A stretch of DNA of 64,000 bases, taken from Candidatus Krumholzibacteriota bacterium. Its GTDB lineage: Bacteria; Krumholzibacteriota; Krumholzibacteriia; JAJRXK01. How positions within the stretch are numbered: position 1 is the stretch's first letter; the number at the start of each line of letters is the position of its first letter. Of this stretch, positions 8,767 to 18,177 are shown piece by piece. The DNA lies in NCBI GenBank assembly GCA_029262065.1, contig JAJDAC010000017.1, positions 210,929-274,928 on the forward strand, given 5' to 3'. A model generated the notes under the pieces. It searched no databases and had not been told where the DNA came from. It was given only the letters and a program-made list of their open reading frames with translations. A program made the position numbers and the translations under genes.

Positions 8767-11277
8767 ATGGCCAAGGTCGGTACCCGTCGAACGCCCGAGG
8801 GCGGTCTCGGTACTTTCGCGGGCGTCTTTACGCCAAGCGTTCTGACCATCCTCGGGATCATTCTGTTCCTGCGGCTCGGCTTCGTGGTGGGGAGCGCGGG
8901 CCTGGGCCGGGCCCTGATCATGATCGGGGTGGCCAACCTCATCTCCGTCCTCACCAGTTTTTCTCTTGCGACCATTGCCACCAACCTCAAGGTCAAGGGC
9001 GGAGGAGACTACTACCTGATCTCCCGAACCCTGGGGGTTGAGTTTGGCGGAGCTCTGGGCATCGTGTTGTTCGCGGCCCAGTCCATCTCCATTGCGTTCT
9101 ACTCGATCGGTTTCGGCGAGGCGGTCGGCGCCATTGTCGGCACGGGGCCGGATTGGCTTCCCCAGGCCTTCGCGGCGGCCGCGGTCTTGAGTCTATTTAT
9201 ATTGGCGTGGGTCGGGGCGGATGCGGCCACCCGGTTTCAATTCGTGGTGATGACGGTCCTGCTCCTGGCCCTGGGCGGATTCTTCGCCGGCGGATTGCCG
9301 GACTTCGACATGAACGCGCTCCGGGGCAACTGGGGAGCCAGTGGTGGCGATCAGTCCTTCTGGCTGATCTTCGCCATCTTTTTTCCCGCCGTGACGGGAT
9401 TCACCCAGGGCGTGAGCATGTCCGGGGATCTCGCGAACCCCGCCAAGAGTCTGCCGCTGGGAACGTTCCTCGCGGTGGGAGTCTCGATCGTTGTCTACTT
9501 CGCGGTGGCCGTGGTATTCGCGGGAACCGTGCCCGGATCCGAACTTGTTTCCGACTACGGCGCGATGCGCCGTGTCTCGCTGTTTCCATGGTTGATCGAT
9601 GCCGGTGTGATCGCCGCCACGCTCTCGTCCGCACTCGCTTCGTTTCTGGGCGCGCCACGAATCCTGCAATCGCTCGCCCGCGACCGCGTATTTCCGGTCC
9701 TGAATCCCTTCGCGGCTGGTCACGGTCCAAACGAGAACCCGCGCCGTGGCGTGTTGCTTTCGTTGATCATCGCCTTGGCCACCGTGGCGCTGGGAAATCT
9801 GAACGTGATCGCGCCCGTGGTCTCGATGTTCTTTCTCATTTCCTACGGACTGCTGAACTTCGCGACCTATTACGAGGCCCGGGCCAAGAGTCCGTCTTTC
9901 CGTCCGACATTTCGGTGGAGCGACCCCCGCGTGAGCCTGCTGGGCGCAATCGCCTGCGGCGCGGTGATGTTGGCCATCGACCCCCTGACCGGAGCGATCG
10001 CCGGAGCGATCCTGTTCGCTCTGTTGCAATACATCCGACGCACGGTTCGTGTCTCGCGCTGGGCCGACAGCAACCGTTCCGCTCGCCTCCAGCAGATACG
10101 GGAGGGCCTGATCGGACTCTCGGCCGATCCCGAGCATCCGCGGGACTGGCGCCCGGTGATTGTCGCGTTCTCCGAAGATGCCGACCGGCGCAACGCCATT
10201 CTTCGTTTCGCGTCGTGGATCGAGGGAGGCAGTGGTTTCGTCAGTGTCGTGCAGGTTTTGGACGAGGAAGAACACCCCCCTTCGCTCCAGCAGCTGCGCG
10301 CGCGCGAAGATGAGTTCCGACTCGAAATCAAGGCCGCGGGCGTTGCCGCGTTCGCCCGAACTATTTTTACATATCCGAGCCAAAGCGTTCTTCCGGTCCT
10401 GCTGGGCGCGCACGGGATCGGCGAGGTCCGTGCCAACACCGTCCTGGTGAACCGACTCGAAGGATCAGCCGAGGACATCAACCTCGATCGACGGAAGGGT
10501 TTCGCCCAGCAATTGCGTATCGCTTTGCGATCCGGCTGCAACCTGCTCGTGCTCGACTCGCAGCCCTCGGAGATCGAGGCCCTGGATGGCGTACCTCTCA
10601 ATGAGCGTCGGATCGACGTGTGGTACCACCGCGATGCCACGGGTCGATTTTGTCTGCTGCTGGCCTACCTGATGACGCGAACACAAGACTGGAAAGACGC
10701 AGAAATCCGTCTGATTGCTCCACGCACCGCCAAGAAGGGCTCGACGGAGGACATGGAAGAAAAGCTGAGGTCGATGCTGCAGGACGTTCGTATCGACGCC
10801 TCCCCCGTCATCGTCGAAGACTCAAGCCATGCGACGGTACTCGAGGTTTCCAGTGATTCATCGCTCGTGTTCATGCCCTTCAGTTTCAAGGGCGGTCAGG
10901 CGTCCGGACCGGGAAACCTGCCACTCGCCGAAGCGGGAGAAGGATTGCAGGTGGTCGCCTACGCCATGGCGGTCCAGGACCTGGATCTGGAGGCAGAACC
11001 AGAAGCCGGCAAGACCGCCGAGATCGCCGCCACGTTGGATCGAGTAAAAGAAGCCGAATCGAAGGCGCGCGAAGCAGCGAAGGCGGCGGAGGCCGCCGAG
11101 AAAGAACTCGCCTCGCTACGCGAACGCTCCGACCCCGAAGCGACCGAGGAAGAACTCAAGACCGCCGAGAAGCAGGCCGACAAAACACGCCAGGCCGCCG
11201 ACCGGGCCGAAACAGAAGCCGAGCAAGCCCGGTCGGAAGCCGAATCCACCGTTCCGGGTATTGATCCGAACGCGTAG
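8767..11277 (+). CDS. APC-superfamily transporter of the SLC12 (cation-chloride cotransporter-like) type
   Basis: 836 residues. About twelve membrane segments fill residues 15-430, starting with FTPSVLTILGIILFLRLGFV and containing GGDYYLISR, typical of the SLC12/cation-chloride cotransporter branch of the APC superfamily. A cytoplasmic domain (about 430-740) resembles the SLC12 C-terminal regulatory region. The last ~85 residues form a charged Ala/Glu/Lys coiled coil (EAAKAAEAAEKE) not usual for the family. Substrate cannot be read from sequence: bacterial members may carry ions or amino acids. It is probably co-transcribed with corA, which favours ion homeostasis. Confidence 0.83.
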   Translation: MAKVGTRRTPEGGLGTFAGVFTPSVLTILGIILFLRLGFVVGSAGLGRALIMIGVANLISVLTSFSLATIATNLKVKGGGDYYLISRTLGVEFGGALGIVLFAAQSISIAFYSIGFGEAVGAIVGTGPDWLPQAFAAAAVLSLFILAWVGADAATRFQFVVMTVLLLALGGFFAGGLPDFDMNALRGNWGASGGDQSFWLIFAIFFPAVTGFTQGVSMSGDLANPAKSLPLGTFLAVGVSIVVYFAVAVVFAGTVPGSELVSDYGAMRRVSLFPWLIDAGVIAATLSSALASFLGAPRILQSLARDRVFPVLNPFAAGHGPNENPRRGVLLSLIIALATVALGNLNVIAPVVSMFFLISYGLLNFATYYEARAKSPSFRPTFRWSDPRVSLLGAIACGAVMLAIDPLTGAIAGAILFALLQYIRRTVRVSRWADSNRSARLQQIREGLIGLSADPEHPRDWRPVIVAFSEDADRRNAILRFASWIEGGSGFVSVVQVLDEEEHPPSLQQLRAREDEFRLEIKAAGVAAFARTIFTYPSQSVLPVLLGAHGIGEVRANTVLVNRLEGSAEDINLDRRKGFAQQLRIALRSGCNLLVLDSQPSEIEALDGVPLNERRIDVWYHRDATGRFCLLLAYLMTRTQDWKDAEIRLIAPRTAKKGSTEDMEEKLRSMLQDVRIDASPVIVEDSSHATVLEVSSDSSLVFMPFSFKGGQASGPGNLPLAEAGEGLQVVAYAMAVQDLDLEAEPEAGKTAEIAATLDRVKEAESKAREAAKAAEAAEKELASLRERSDPEATEEELKTAEKQADKTRQAADRAETEAEQARSEAESTVPGIDPNA

Positions 11278-11461
11278 GTCGGCGACGGTGTCTCCCTGCG
11301 TTGGCGCCTCGGCAACCGCTTTGGCGCGGTCGGAGGGACCTCGTCATGATCTTGTCACCAAACGCTGAACGGGTTGTCATGCCTTCCCGGCGGGGATGGA
11401 CGATTTTGATCGAACCCGAAGCCCCCAAAGTCCTGATGCTCCAACCCCGGGAGAAGAGACC

Positions 11462-12676
11462 GTGCATCGAACCCTGCCGCTGAGTTTCGCCCTGGCCCTC
11501 GGATTCGTCACCGCCTGCAACGCGGCGCCGATGGAGCCAGTGCAAGTTCCGTTTGAAGATCCGCTCCACCTGGTCGTCGTGGAGGCGCGGATCGGCGGCG
11601 AGGGTCCATTCCGGTTCGCGCTCGACTGCGGGGCGACGTTGACAGTGATCGACAACGCGGTCGCGGACCAACTTGGATTGGAGCAGAACTCGCCACAGAC
11701 CGGACGCGGTACGGCGGCAGGCAGCGTGGTAACGACCTCATGGATCGGTGGCGGGGTGTCGTTCGCATTCACCGAGGATTTCTCGGTGCAAATCGATCGC
11801 GTGATCGCCGCTCCGGTCAGGGAAAGCAGCCGATCGATGATCGGCGAACAGTTCGACGGCATACTGGGATCTGCGTTCTTCTTCAAGTACGTGATCGAGG
11901 TGATCTACTCCGAGCGGACTCTCGTCTTCCGCGACCGCGGCGGGTTCCAATACGACGGCGACGGCATCGAGTTGCCGCTCGAGTTCCCGTCCGACACACC
12001 GGCGTTACCGTTCATCCGCGGCACCCTGATCAACGGCGATCGCAGCCTGACCGACTACCCCATCGCAGTGGACTCGGGCGGCCAGACCATGGGCACGGCG
12101 ACGGTCGGAAAGCAGAGCCAGTGGGACGCCTTGCTCACCGCCGGCAGTCGTGTGATTCCCGTGATGGGCGCAACGGGGCTGGCCAACAGCCCTCACGGCA
12201 ACACGCACGGAGCCTTCGTCACGCGGATGGATCGGCTCGTGATCGGGCCGTTCGAGTTCGACTCTCCCTACATTGGCTATTCGTCCGGCGGTCCGGGCTG
12301 GGGCGCGATTGGCGCCACGCTTCTCCATCGGTTCACTGCGGTGTTCGACTACAACCGAAAACGACTGATCCTCGACCCGAACGAACGCATCGACGACGCC
12401 ACGCCCATGGATCGCAGCGGCCTTTTGTTGATCCAGCCTCCGAACCTGGGCGGCGCCCTGGAGATCTTTTTCGTCGCGCCGGAGACGCCGGGGTCGGAGG
12501 CCGGGTTGCGCCAGGGCGATCGTATCCAATCGATCGACGGAGTTGTGGCGGAGGACCTGGGGCTCAATTTCGCGCGATCCCTGCTTAATGGAGAAGGAAC
12601 GTTCCGCTTGATGGTGGTTCGCGCGGGAGAATCGTCAGAGATCACTCTCGTGACGAGGGATCTGTACGGAGGCTGA
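11462..12676 (+). CDS. lipoprotein retropepsin-like aspartyl protease with C-terminal PDZ
   Basis: With the GTG start at 11462 (preceded by GGGAGAAGAG) the protein is 404 aa and begins with a lipoprotein signal whose lipobox is VTAC (Cys19). Two pepsin-like half-repeats follow: the first carries FALDCGATLTVID (Asp55), the second IAVDSGGQTMG (Asp204). A PDZ domain (about 315-400) contains GSEAGLRQGDRIQSIDG. This is the architecture of periplasmic aspartyl protease-PDZ proteins. The first catalytic loop reads DCGAT rather than the usual DTGAS, so activity is uncertain. It stands alone, with 184 bases upstream lacking a gene. Confidence 0.78.
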   Translation: MHRTLPLSFALALGFVTACNAAPMEPVQVPFEDPLHLVVVEARIGGEGPFRFALDCGATLTVIDNAVADQLGLEQNSPQTGRGTAAGSVVTTSWIGGGVSFAFTEDFSVQIDRVIAAPVRESSRSMIGEQFDGILGSAFFFKYVIEVIYSERTLVFRDRGGFQYDGDGIELPLEFPSDTPALPFIRGTLINGDRSLTDYPIAVDSGGQTMGTATVGKQSQWDALLTAGSRVIPVMGATGLANSPHGNTHGAFVTRMDRLVIGPFEFDSPYIGYSSGGPGWGAIGATLLHRFTAVFDYNRKRLILDPNERIDDATPMDRSGLLLIQPPNLGGALEIFFVAPETPGSEAGLRQGDRIQSIDGVVAEDLGLNFARSLLNGEGTFRLMVVRAGESSEITLVTRDLYGG

Positions 12677-12719
12677 TAGATAAGGTTCAATGTGACCCCT
12701 TGCGCAATCGACGAACCAG

Positions 12720-12745
12720 TTGTACCATTCATACAAGTGGTACAA
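12720..12745. promoter_or_regulatory. inverted-repeat operator for the GntR/YtrA-type regulator
   Basis: Perfect 8-bp inverted repeat: TTGTACCA at 12720-12727 and TGGTACAA at 12738-12745, separated by 10 bases. It lies 27 bases before the GTG of the GntR-family gene and overlaps a possible -35/-10 pair (TTGTAC ... TACAAA). Dimeric GntR/YtrA regulators bind such dyads next to their own genes. Autoregulation is inferred from position. Confidence 0.7.
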
Positions 12746-12771
12746 ATGAATCGTTAACCAGGACGCGCAAC

Positions 12772-13161
12772 GTGGAAATCGCGATCGACATCGAGGGTCC
12801 CGACCCGCTCTTCGCCCAACTGATCGACCAGATCAAACAGGGAGTGCTAAGCGGCCGGATTTCACCGGGAGATCCGCTCCCCTCGATTCGCCAGCTTGCC
12901 AACGATCTGGAGCTGAACAACAAGACAGTGGCCAAGGCGTACCGGCTGCTCGAGCGGGACTCCGTGATCGAGACAAAGGGGTATCGCGGTACCTTCGTGC
13001 ATCCGATGGCGAAGAAAAACTGCGGCGTGGATCTGGGCGCAATGATAGCGGCGCGGCTCGAAGCAACCGTTGACGCGTGCCGCGCGGACGGCGCAACCGA
13101 CTCCGAAATACGCATCGCGTTCGGGAACATCCTGAACCGGCGCGAGCCGAAGGGGGAATGA
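12772..13161 (+). CDS. GntR-family (YtrA subfamily) transcriptional regulator
   Basis: 129 residues from GTG 12772. An N-terminal winged helix (about 10-78) has PLFAQLIDQIKQGVLSGRI, LPSIRQLANDLELN and NKTVAKAYRLLERD, classic for GntR proteins. It is followed only by a ~50-residue helical tail, as in the short YtrA subfamily, whose members typically repress an adjacent membrane-protein or ABC operon. The TTGTACCA/TGGTACAA dyad just upstream is its likely operator. The stop is one base before the start of the downstream membrane-protein gene, so the two are translationally linked. The signal it responds to is not visible. Confidence 0.9.
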   Translation: MEIAIDIEGPDPLFAQLIDQIKQGVLSGRISPGDPLPSIRQLANDLELNNKTVAKAYRLLERDSVIETKGYRGTFVHPMAKKNCGVDLGAMIAARLEATVDACRADGATDSEIRIAFGNILNRREPKGE

Positions 13162-13162
13162 C

Positions 13163-14035
13163 ATGACTTTCCTGGCCATCCTGTTCTGCCTGATTTTCCT
13201 GGCGCAGGTGCTCTTGATCTCGATCTACTATCCGTGGCAGTTCCGGCGACAAATCGGGTCCATCCTGGAACATCATCCTCCCCACGAGTATCCCAGGCTG
13301 TACCCCAACGCCAGCGTCGACATCGCGAAGGTTGCACCGAACGCGCTGCGGCTGTATTGGGGTCTGAACTTGGTGGTTGCGGCCGTAGGGTTGTCGTTGA
13401 TCGGTCTCGCCGCGGGGTTGGGCTACACACCCAATCCGCGCGGCGGCATGGAAGTCGTGGTGATCGCGTTCGCCTTTCTACAAATGATTCCTCACCTGCT
13501 CGCCGAGCTGTCCGCCGCCCAACTGTACCGGCTCATGCGCAGAGCCAATCGAAACACGATACGTACAGCGGCCCTCGAACCGCGCCGCATTGCCGACTTC
13601 GTGTCGCCGGTCGCGGTGCTCGGTGCCCTCCTGCTGTTTCCCTTGTGGATGATCGTGTATTTGTACCGGGTGGGAAACGACCCGTGGGAAGCCCGGGTGA
13701 TCGTCACCCTTCTCGTGGTAACCGGGTTGCACATCATGTGCGTGGGGGGGGCGTCGCAAGCCATGCACGGTAGGAAACAGGATCCGCACATGTCGGCGGA
13801 AGATCGTTTCACACGAATCGCCTCTGTCGTGCGCATCTCGGTTTTCACCAGCATCGGTGTGAGCCTGTTCCTGATCGCCACTGACTCGGTCAGAGCGTTC
13901 GGTCTGGATGTCTTCGAACCGGCGATGACCAGTGTGTACGTGCAGTTGTTGGCCGTACTGGGGGCGACTTTGGCGTTCCGATCGAACAAGATCAGTCAGA
14001 TGGATTTTTCGGTCTACCGTGGTGAGACTCAATAG
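13163..14035 (+). CDS. multi-pass membrane protein in a GntR-regulated operon
   Basis: 290-residue integral membrane protein with about seven hydrophobic segments (near 2-22, 64-85, 93-113, 145-165, 175-195, 222-243 and 255-272). Basic, Pro-rich loops lie between them (HHPPHEYPRLYPN after the first helix). Its start has a GGGGGAA ribosome binding site one base after the regulator's stop. YtrA-type regulators usually control transporters or membrane proteins of unknown role, so it is likely the repressor's target. I recognise no transporter or enzyme motif and assign no function. Confidence 0.8.
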   Translation: MTFLAILFCLIFLAQVLLISIYYPWQFRRQIGSILEHHPPHEYPRLYPNASVDIAKVAPNALRLYWGLNLVVAAVGLSLIGLAAGLGYTPNPRGGMEVVVIAFAFLQMIPHLLAELSAAQLYRLMRRANRNTIRTAALEPRRIADFVSPVAVLGALLLFPLWMIVYLYRVGNDPWEARVIVTLLVVTGLHIMCVGGASQAMHGRKQDPHMSAEDRFTRIASVVRISVFTSIGVSLFLIATDSVRAFGLDVFEPAMTSVYVQLLAVLGATLAFRSNKISQMDFSVYRGETQ

Positions 14036-14039
14036 TGAG

Positions 14040-15956
14040 CTACGGCGACGTTCGACCGGCGGCTGACGCCAAGCCCATCCGCAGTAGCACATCGTCCAAA
14101 CGTGGATCCGAGCGCAGGGGATCGAATTCGTGGGCGACTTTGAGCCACACCAGAGACCGTGACCGCATCTGGTAGGCCTTCTCCAGCCAGACGAACGCAT
14201 TGTCGACCTCGTCGAGGGCCCCGTAGATGGCCGCGATGAGGGTCGGGGGTACGTATCCCTCTTCGGAACTGTTGATCAATTCGGCAAGCACGCCGCGGGC
14301 TTTTTCTGGGTCGCCGAGCCGGGCGTATCCGTACCCCAGGGCGCCGACCGCCGCGTGGTTCCCTTCGGAGATCTCGACCGCCAACTCCAGATCTTCCAAC
14401 GCTCGATCACGAACACCCTTCTGTACGAACGCGAGACCACGGCCCAGGTGGGCGACCCACAGACGCGGAAAGAGTTCGAGAGTCTTGTCATACTGTTCGA
14501 TGGCCTCGTCGTACTGGCGCGCCTCGTAGTTCTGCATGGCGACGTTGACGTTGGCCGCGCGTGAAAACATATCCAACTCGCGCGCGGTTCGTGCGTGCGC
14601 GATTGCGTCCTGGTGCCGCCCCTGGGTCGAGAGATAGAACGAGTACCAGATGTGGGCCAGGGCGTAGCTCGGATTGAGTTGAATCGCGCGCTTGAACTCC
14701 TGTTCCGCGCCGCGCCAGTCCCATTCGTATTTCAGCTTGGCCATTCCCAGAACGCCGCGCGCCTCGGCGAGGTCCGGATCCAGGACAAGTGCTCGTTGCG
14801 CCGCGTCCTTGGCCGCGGGCATGAGTGCTGAAGGCTCGTTTACCTCGAGGCCGTGACCCGAGAGTAGGCAGTAGCACCCACCCATCGCCGCGTAGGCCTG
14901 CGCAAAGTTGGGATCGCGCGTCACCGCTTCCTCGAAGAACTCGATGCTCTTGCGAAACCCGGTTTCGGTGATCATGTCCCGGAAATAGCGCCCTTTGAGA
15001 TAGGCCTCGTAGGCTTGCGGATCGACGATGGGCGCGGCACCCGCGTCGTTGGGCAACATCTCAAGCGCCAAGCTCTGCGCGACCTTTCTCGCTACCTCGC
15101 GCTGTGCCGTAAGAATATTTTCGGGGCGTGCGTCGTAGCTCTCGGCCCAGAGGTGCGTTTCGTCGCTGACCTGAATGAGCTGAGCTGTGATCCGAAGACG
15201 GCCCTCGCCACTGCGAACGCTGCCCTCGAGCACGTAGTCCACGCCGAGCTCCTGGGCGATTTCGCTGATGCTCTTCGTGGTTTCCTTGTAGTGCATCACG
15301 GTCGTGCGTGCGATCACGCCTAGCCGGGTCGGGAATCCTCCGCCCATGTGAGCGATCAACTCTTCGGTAAGCCCGTCGCTGAAGAACTCCTGGTCCGGAT
15401 CACTACTGAGGTTCACGAATGGGAGCACCGCCAGCATCAGCTTGCCGTTCGATGGAGCCGCGGCGGGAGTCGGTCGCCCCAATAGGGAACGCCCGGCGAA
15501 ACCGGCGACCAGGACAACGGCCAGTGTCGCCAGAATCCACGCCACTCGACGGGGCCGCTGGACCAGATTTGGTTTGGTGCTGGCGACCGCGGGCGACCGA
15601 GGGGCGTTGAGTTCCTCGACGGGAGCTATGAACCGGTATCCCCGGCGGGCCACGGTCTGCACGAACGTGGGCGATTCGGCCGAATCGCCGAGGGCAGAAC
15701 GTAGCTTGTTTACCGCGGTGTTCAGACCTCGGTCGAAGTCGACGAACGTACCGTCTGGCCAGAGAGATTGGCTCAGCTCATCGCGGGTCACGAGCTCACC
15801 GGGACGCTGCAGAAGCAGGGTCAGAATCTGGAACGGCTGCTCTTGAAGCGTGACCTGGCGGCCCTCGCGGTAGAGTTCACCCGCGCGCGGATCAACCTCG
15901 AATGCGCCGAATCGAATCCGGCGGGACTCGCCACGCGTCAATTCCACCTCGCCCAT
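14040..15956 (-). CDS. membrane-anchored winged-helix regulator with FlgO/TolB-like and TPR domains
   Basis: 638 residues from the ATG at 15956, which has GGGGAGGTG just upstream (a longer frame to 16004 lacks this). Order: an OmpR/PhoB-type winged helix (about 10-105, with LVTRDELSQSLWPDGTFVDFDRGLN and RRGYRF); one membrane helix (about 131-152); a FlgO/TolB-N-like domain (about 165-290, with LAVLPFVNLSSDPDQEFFSDGL); and TPR repeats to the end. This CadC-like layout puts DNA binding in the cytoplasm and the sensor/TPR part outside. Such proteins are plentiful in Acidobacteria and related phyla; their targets are unknown. It is convergent with the GntR-operon membrane protein. Confidence 0.87.
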   Translation of the reverse strand: MGEVELTRGESRRIRFGAFEVDPRAGELYREGRQVTLQEQPFQILTLLLQRPGELVTRDELSQSLWPDGTFVDFDRGLNTAVNKLRSALGDSAESPTFVQTVARRGYRFIAPVEELNAPRSPAVASTKPNLVQRPRRVAWILATLAVVLVAGFAGRSLLGRPTPAAAPSNGKLMLAVLPFVNLSSDPDQEFFSDGLTEELIAHMGGGFPTRLGVIARTTVMHYKETTKSISEIAQELGVDYVLEGSVRSGEGRLRITAQLIQVSDETHLWAESYDARPENILTAQREVARKVAQSLALEMLPNDAGAAPIVDPQAYEAYLKGRYFRDMITETGFRKSIEFFEEAVTRDPNFAQAYAAMGGCYCLLSGHGLEVNEPSALMPAAKDAAQRALVLDPDLAEARGVLGMAKLKYEWDWRGAEQEFKRAIQLNPSYALAHIWYSFYLSTQGRHQDAIAHARTARELDMFSRAANVNVAMQNYEARQYDEAIEQYDKTLELFPRLWVAHLGRGLAFVQKGVRDRALEDLELAVEISEGNHAAVGALGYGYARLGDPEKARGVLAELINSSEEGYVPPTLIAAIYGALDEVDNAFVWLEKAYQMRSRSLVWLKVAHEFDPLRSDPRLDDVLLRMGLASAAGRTSP

Positions 15957-16197
15957 GACACCTCCCCTGCCGGTACCGTAGCACAATGAGCCTCGTTCAT
16001 CCATGCGCTCCGGTCGAGGGCCATTCGTAACCCGCTGTATTAAATAACGTTACCAGATGACCGACGGATGATCGGGCGATGACGGCCGGTCGATGGGCCC
16101 GTGGGCTGCACCGTGCCATTTTGGGTGCAGCTTCAAGGTGGAGCCACTCCAGTGCACCACCCCAACCATCCGCCAACGGCAGCCCGAGGAGAATGCG

Positions 16198-17292
16198 ATG
16201 TCCGATTCAAGGCAAAGTCTGTCCATCCTGCAGGCTCCGATGATCAGCCCCGCGCTCAAGTCGTCGCGCGCGGCCCGGGCCAGAAAAACAGGTTCCCGGC
16301 CGGGGCCGGATAACCTCTTCAGCCCCGCCGAGAAGTACAAGACGATCGGCGAGATCAGCCGCGCCATCATGGGTCACACTGAACGGGAGCAGCTCTTCGA
16401 GTCTCTGGCCACCGTGCTCCGCCAGCGTTTTCCGACAGACCGTATAGCGATCACGACCTACGTGCCGGAGCTCGATTCCTTCGAAGTAATCGCCATCGAA
16501 CCGTCCTCGTCCAAGGTCGGGTCATATTCTGGCTCCGAACTACCACGCGAAGGCAGCCATTGCGGCTGGGTCTACGAGAACGCAGAGCCGATCATCGCCG
16601 AAGACATCGGGGTCGACTCGAGATTCGACACCGACCCGGCTCTCCTGGATCAGGGCGTGCGATCCTACGCAGTGCTGCCTCTCATCAGCCAACATGGCGA
16701 TCCCATCGGCACGTTCAACGTAGAGAGCCTACTGCCCGGACGTTATGCAAACGTGGACCTTGGGTTCCTCGACCTGGTCTCCAAGCAGCTGGCTCTGGCC
16801 CTCGACCTCATCGGTGCCCACGAGGAGTTGTGCCGACACAAGGAGCAACTGCAATCCGAACGAAACTCGGTCCGTGAGAAGGACACTGCTCTGCGTCAGA
16901 TCCTGTCGCTTCTGGAACGTGAGCGTCATGACTACCGCGAGCGCGTCTGTCACGATGTGAAACAAGCGGTAAGCCCGCTGCTTCGGCGACTGCACAAGAA
17001 GGCGACGGGATCCGACGCAGATCGGTTCCTGAGCATGGCGGCTGAACTGGAGATCGTGCTTTCGAACAACGTCGACGATTTCCGCGAGCGTTGGGCCAGC
17101 CTGACAGCGCGCGAGGTCGAGATCTGCAAGCACATCCGCGGTGGGCTCAGCACCAAGGAGATTGCGGACCAGCTCCACCTGGCGCCGGTTACCATCCAGA
17201 CCCACCGTGAGAACGTTCGACGGAAGCTGGGGATCCGCGGCAAGAACATGAATCTGGGGGCCTATCTGCTCCAGTTCGACGCAAACGTATGA
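16198..17292 (+). CDS. GAF-domain LuxR-type transcriptional regulator
   Basis: 364 residues from the ATG at 16198, preceded by CGAGGAG. Residues about 45-220 form a GAF sensor domain (EREQLFESLATVLRQRF; SHCGWVYENAEPIIAEDI; YAVLPLISQHGDPIGTFNVE). A coiled linker follows with RVCHDVKQAVSPLLRRL, then a C-terminal LuxR helix-turn-helix (LTAREVEICKHIRGGLSTKEIADQL ... TIQTHRENVRRKLGI). The linker plus HTH matches a class of deltaproteobacterial sensory regulators usually fused to PAS domains. The GAF ligand is unknown. It faces away from the winged-helix/TPR regulator across a 241-base gap that must hold both promoters. Confidence 0.88.
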   Translation: MSDSRQSLSILQAPMISPALKSSRAARARKTGSRPGPDNLFSPAEKYKTIGEISRAIMGHTEREQLFESLATVLRQRFPTDRIAITTYVPELDSFEVIAIEPSSSKVGSYSGSELPREGSHCGWVYENAEPIIAEDIGVDSRFDTDPALLDQGVRSYAVLPLISQHGDPIGTFNVESLLPGRYANVDLGFLDLVSKQLALALDLIGAHEELCRHKEQLQSERNSVREKDTALRQILSLLERERHDYRERVCHDVKQAVSPLLRRLHKKATGSDADRFLSMAAELEIVLSNNVDDFRERWASLTAREVEICKHIRGGLSTKEIADQLHLAPVTIQTHRENVRRKLGIRGKNMNLGAYLLQFDANV

Positions 17293-17448
17293 GAACCGTC
17301 AGAAGTAGAACGTCGCCATAGCCGCGCCTTTTTTTCAGCCAGCTGCGCGATCCGGGATCAAAATGCGCATTCACAGATAAGAGCGTCCATTCCCGGGAGC
17401 GGGCGATGGACCAGGCATATGACACCAGAGAACTCAGGCGGATATCCT

Positions 17449-18165
17449 ATGACTTTTCAATATCGACACTTACTGAACGCTACCCTCGCTCTGACGCTCT
17501 TCGCCGTCGGTTGCGGCGAGGACGACGACACGATGGGTCCCGGCCAGGAACCGGTCGCGGTGGGCGCGGCATCTACGAGCATGGACGACGATCGCGTCGT
17601 GCTGGTGAACCTGGCGGGCACGCGATTCGTGTACATGGACCCTGCCGACGGTAGCTTCACCAGTTCCCGACCCGTCTCCGAGATCGAACAGGACTATCCC
17701 TTGACGGGTGTCAACGCCGCCGTCCACGGTCCGGAGTCCGACCCCGTCCACAGCTACTACTTCGATGTCACTGGGAGCCAGATGGCCTACCTCGATCACG
17801 AAGCGAGCTCTCCGGCCTTCGATGTCCACACCTTCGGCGACACGGCCTTCGATGCAGCCCCGTTCGACCAGGTTGGGGCTGCGTTTGTCAGTGGGGAAAC
17901 CCTGTTCTTCTTCAATCGCAGCGGGTCGTGCTACACGGCCTTCGACACGGACGTTGAACGATGGAGCCCGGTGTACAGCTTCGCCGGTGACTTCGGGGGC
18001 GGTGGCGCACCAATCGCGGCGGTAGGAGCGGCCTACAAGCAACCCTCTGGCGAGTTCGTTCTCTTCAACCTGCAGGGCGACAAGTTCACCTACTACACCG
18101 GCGGTGGCAACTTCTCGCCGGCGTTCGACATCAGCGAACTGGGTGACGGTAGTCTCGCTTTCTGA
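17449..18165 (+). CDS. lipoprotein with four ~50-residue propeller-like repeats
   Basis: 238 residues from the ATG at 17449. A lipoprotein signal ends in FAVGC, followed by an acidic linker (GEDDD) that is typical after the lipid anchor. The rest is four similar units of about 45-50 residues, each beginning V(G/N)AA and containing an aromatic strand pair with an 'N/D-x-x-G-x-x-(F/M)' turn. Examples are VLVNLAGTRFVYMD, YYFDVTGSQMAYLD, FFFNRSGSCYTAFD and VLFNLQGDKFTYYT. The pattern suggests a four-bladed, hemopexin-like propeller, but that fold call is inference. It is monocistronic, 156 bases after the LuxR regulator and convergent with the cytolysin gene. Confidence 0.75.
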   Translation: MTFQYRHLLNATLALTLFAVGCGEDDDTMGPGQEPVAVGAASTSMDDDRVVLVNLAGTRFVYMDPADGSFTSSRPVSEIEQDYPLTGVNAAVHGPESDPVHSYYFDVTGSQMAYLDHEASSPAFDVHTFGDTAFDAAPFDQVGAAFVSGETLFFFNRSGSCYTAFDTDVERWSPVYSFAGDFGGGGAPIAAVGAAYKQPSGEFVLFNLQGDKFTYYTGGGNFSPAFDISELGDGSLAF

Positions 18166-18177
18166 GCTACCAAGACT

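Noticed and set aside
9193..10413. 406-codon minus-strand frame inside the SLC12-like transporter gene
   Set aside because: It is antisense to a clear polytopic transporter and consists of Arg/Gln/Gly/His-rich shadow sequence.
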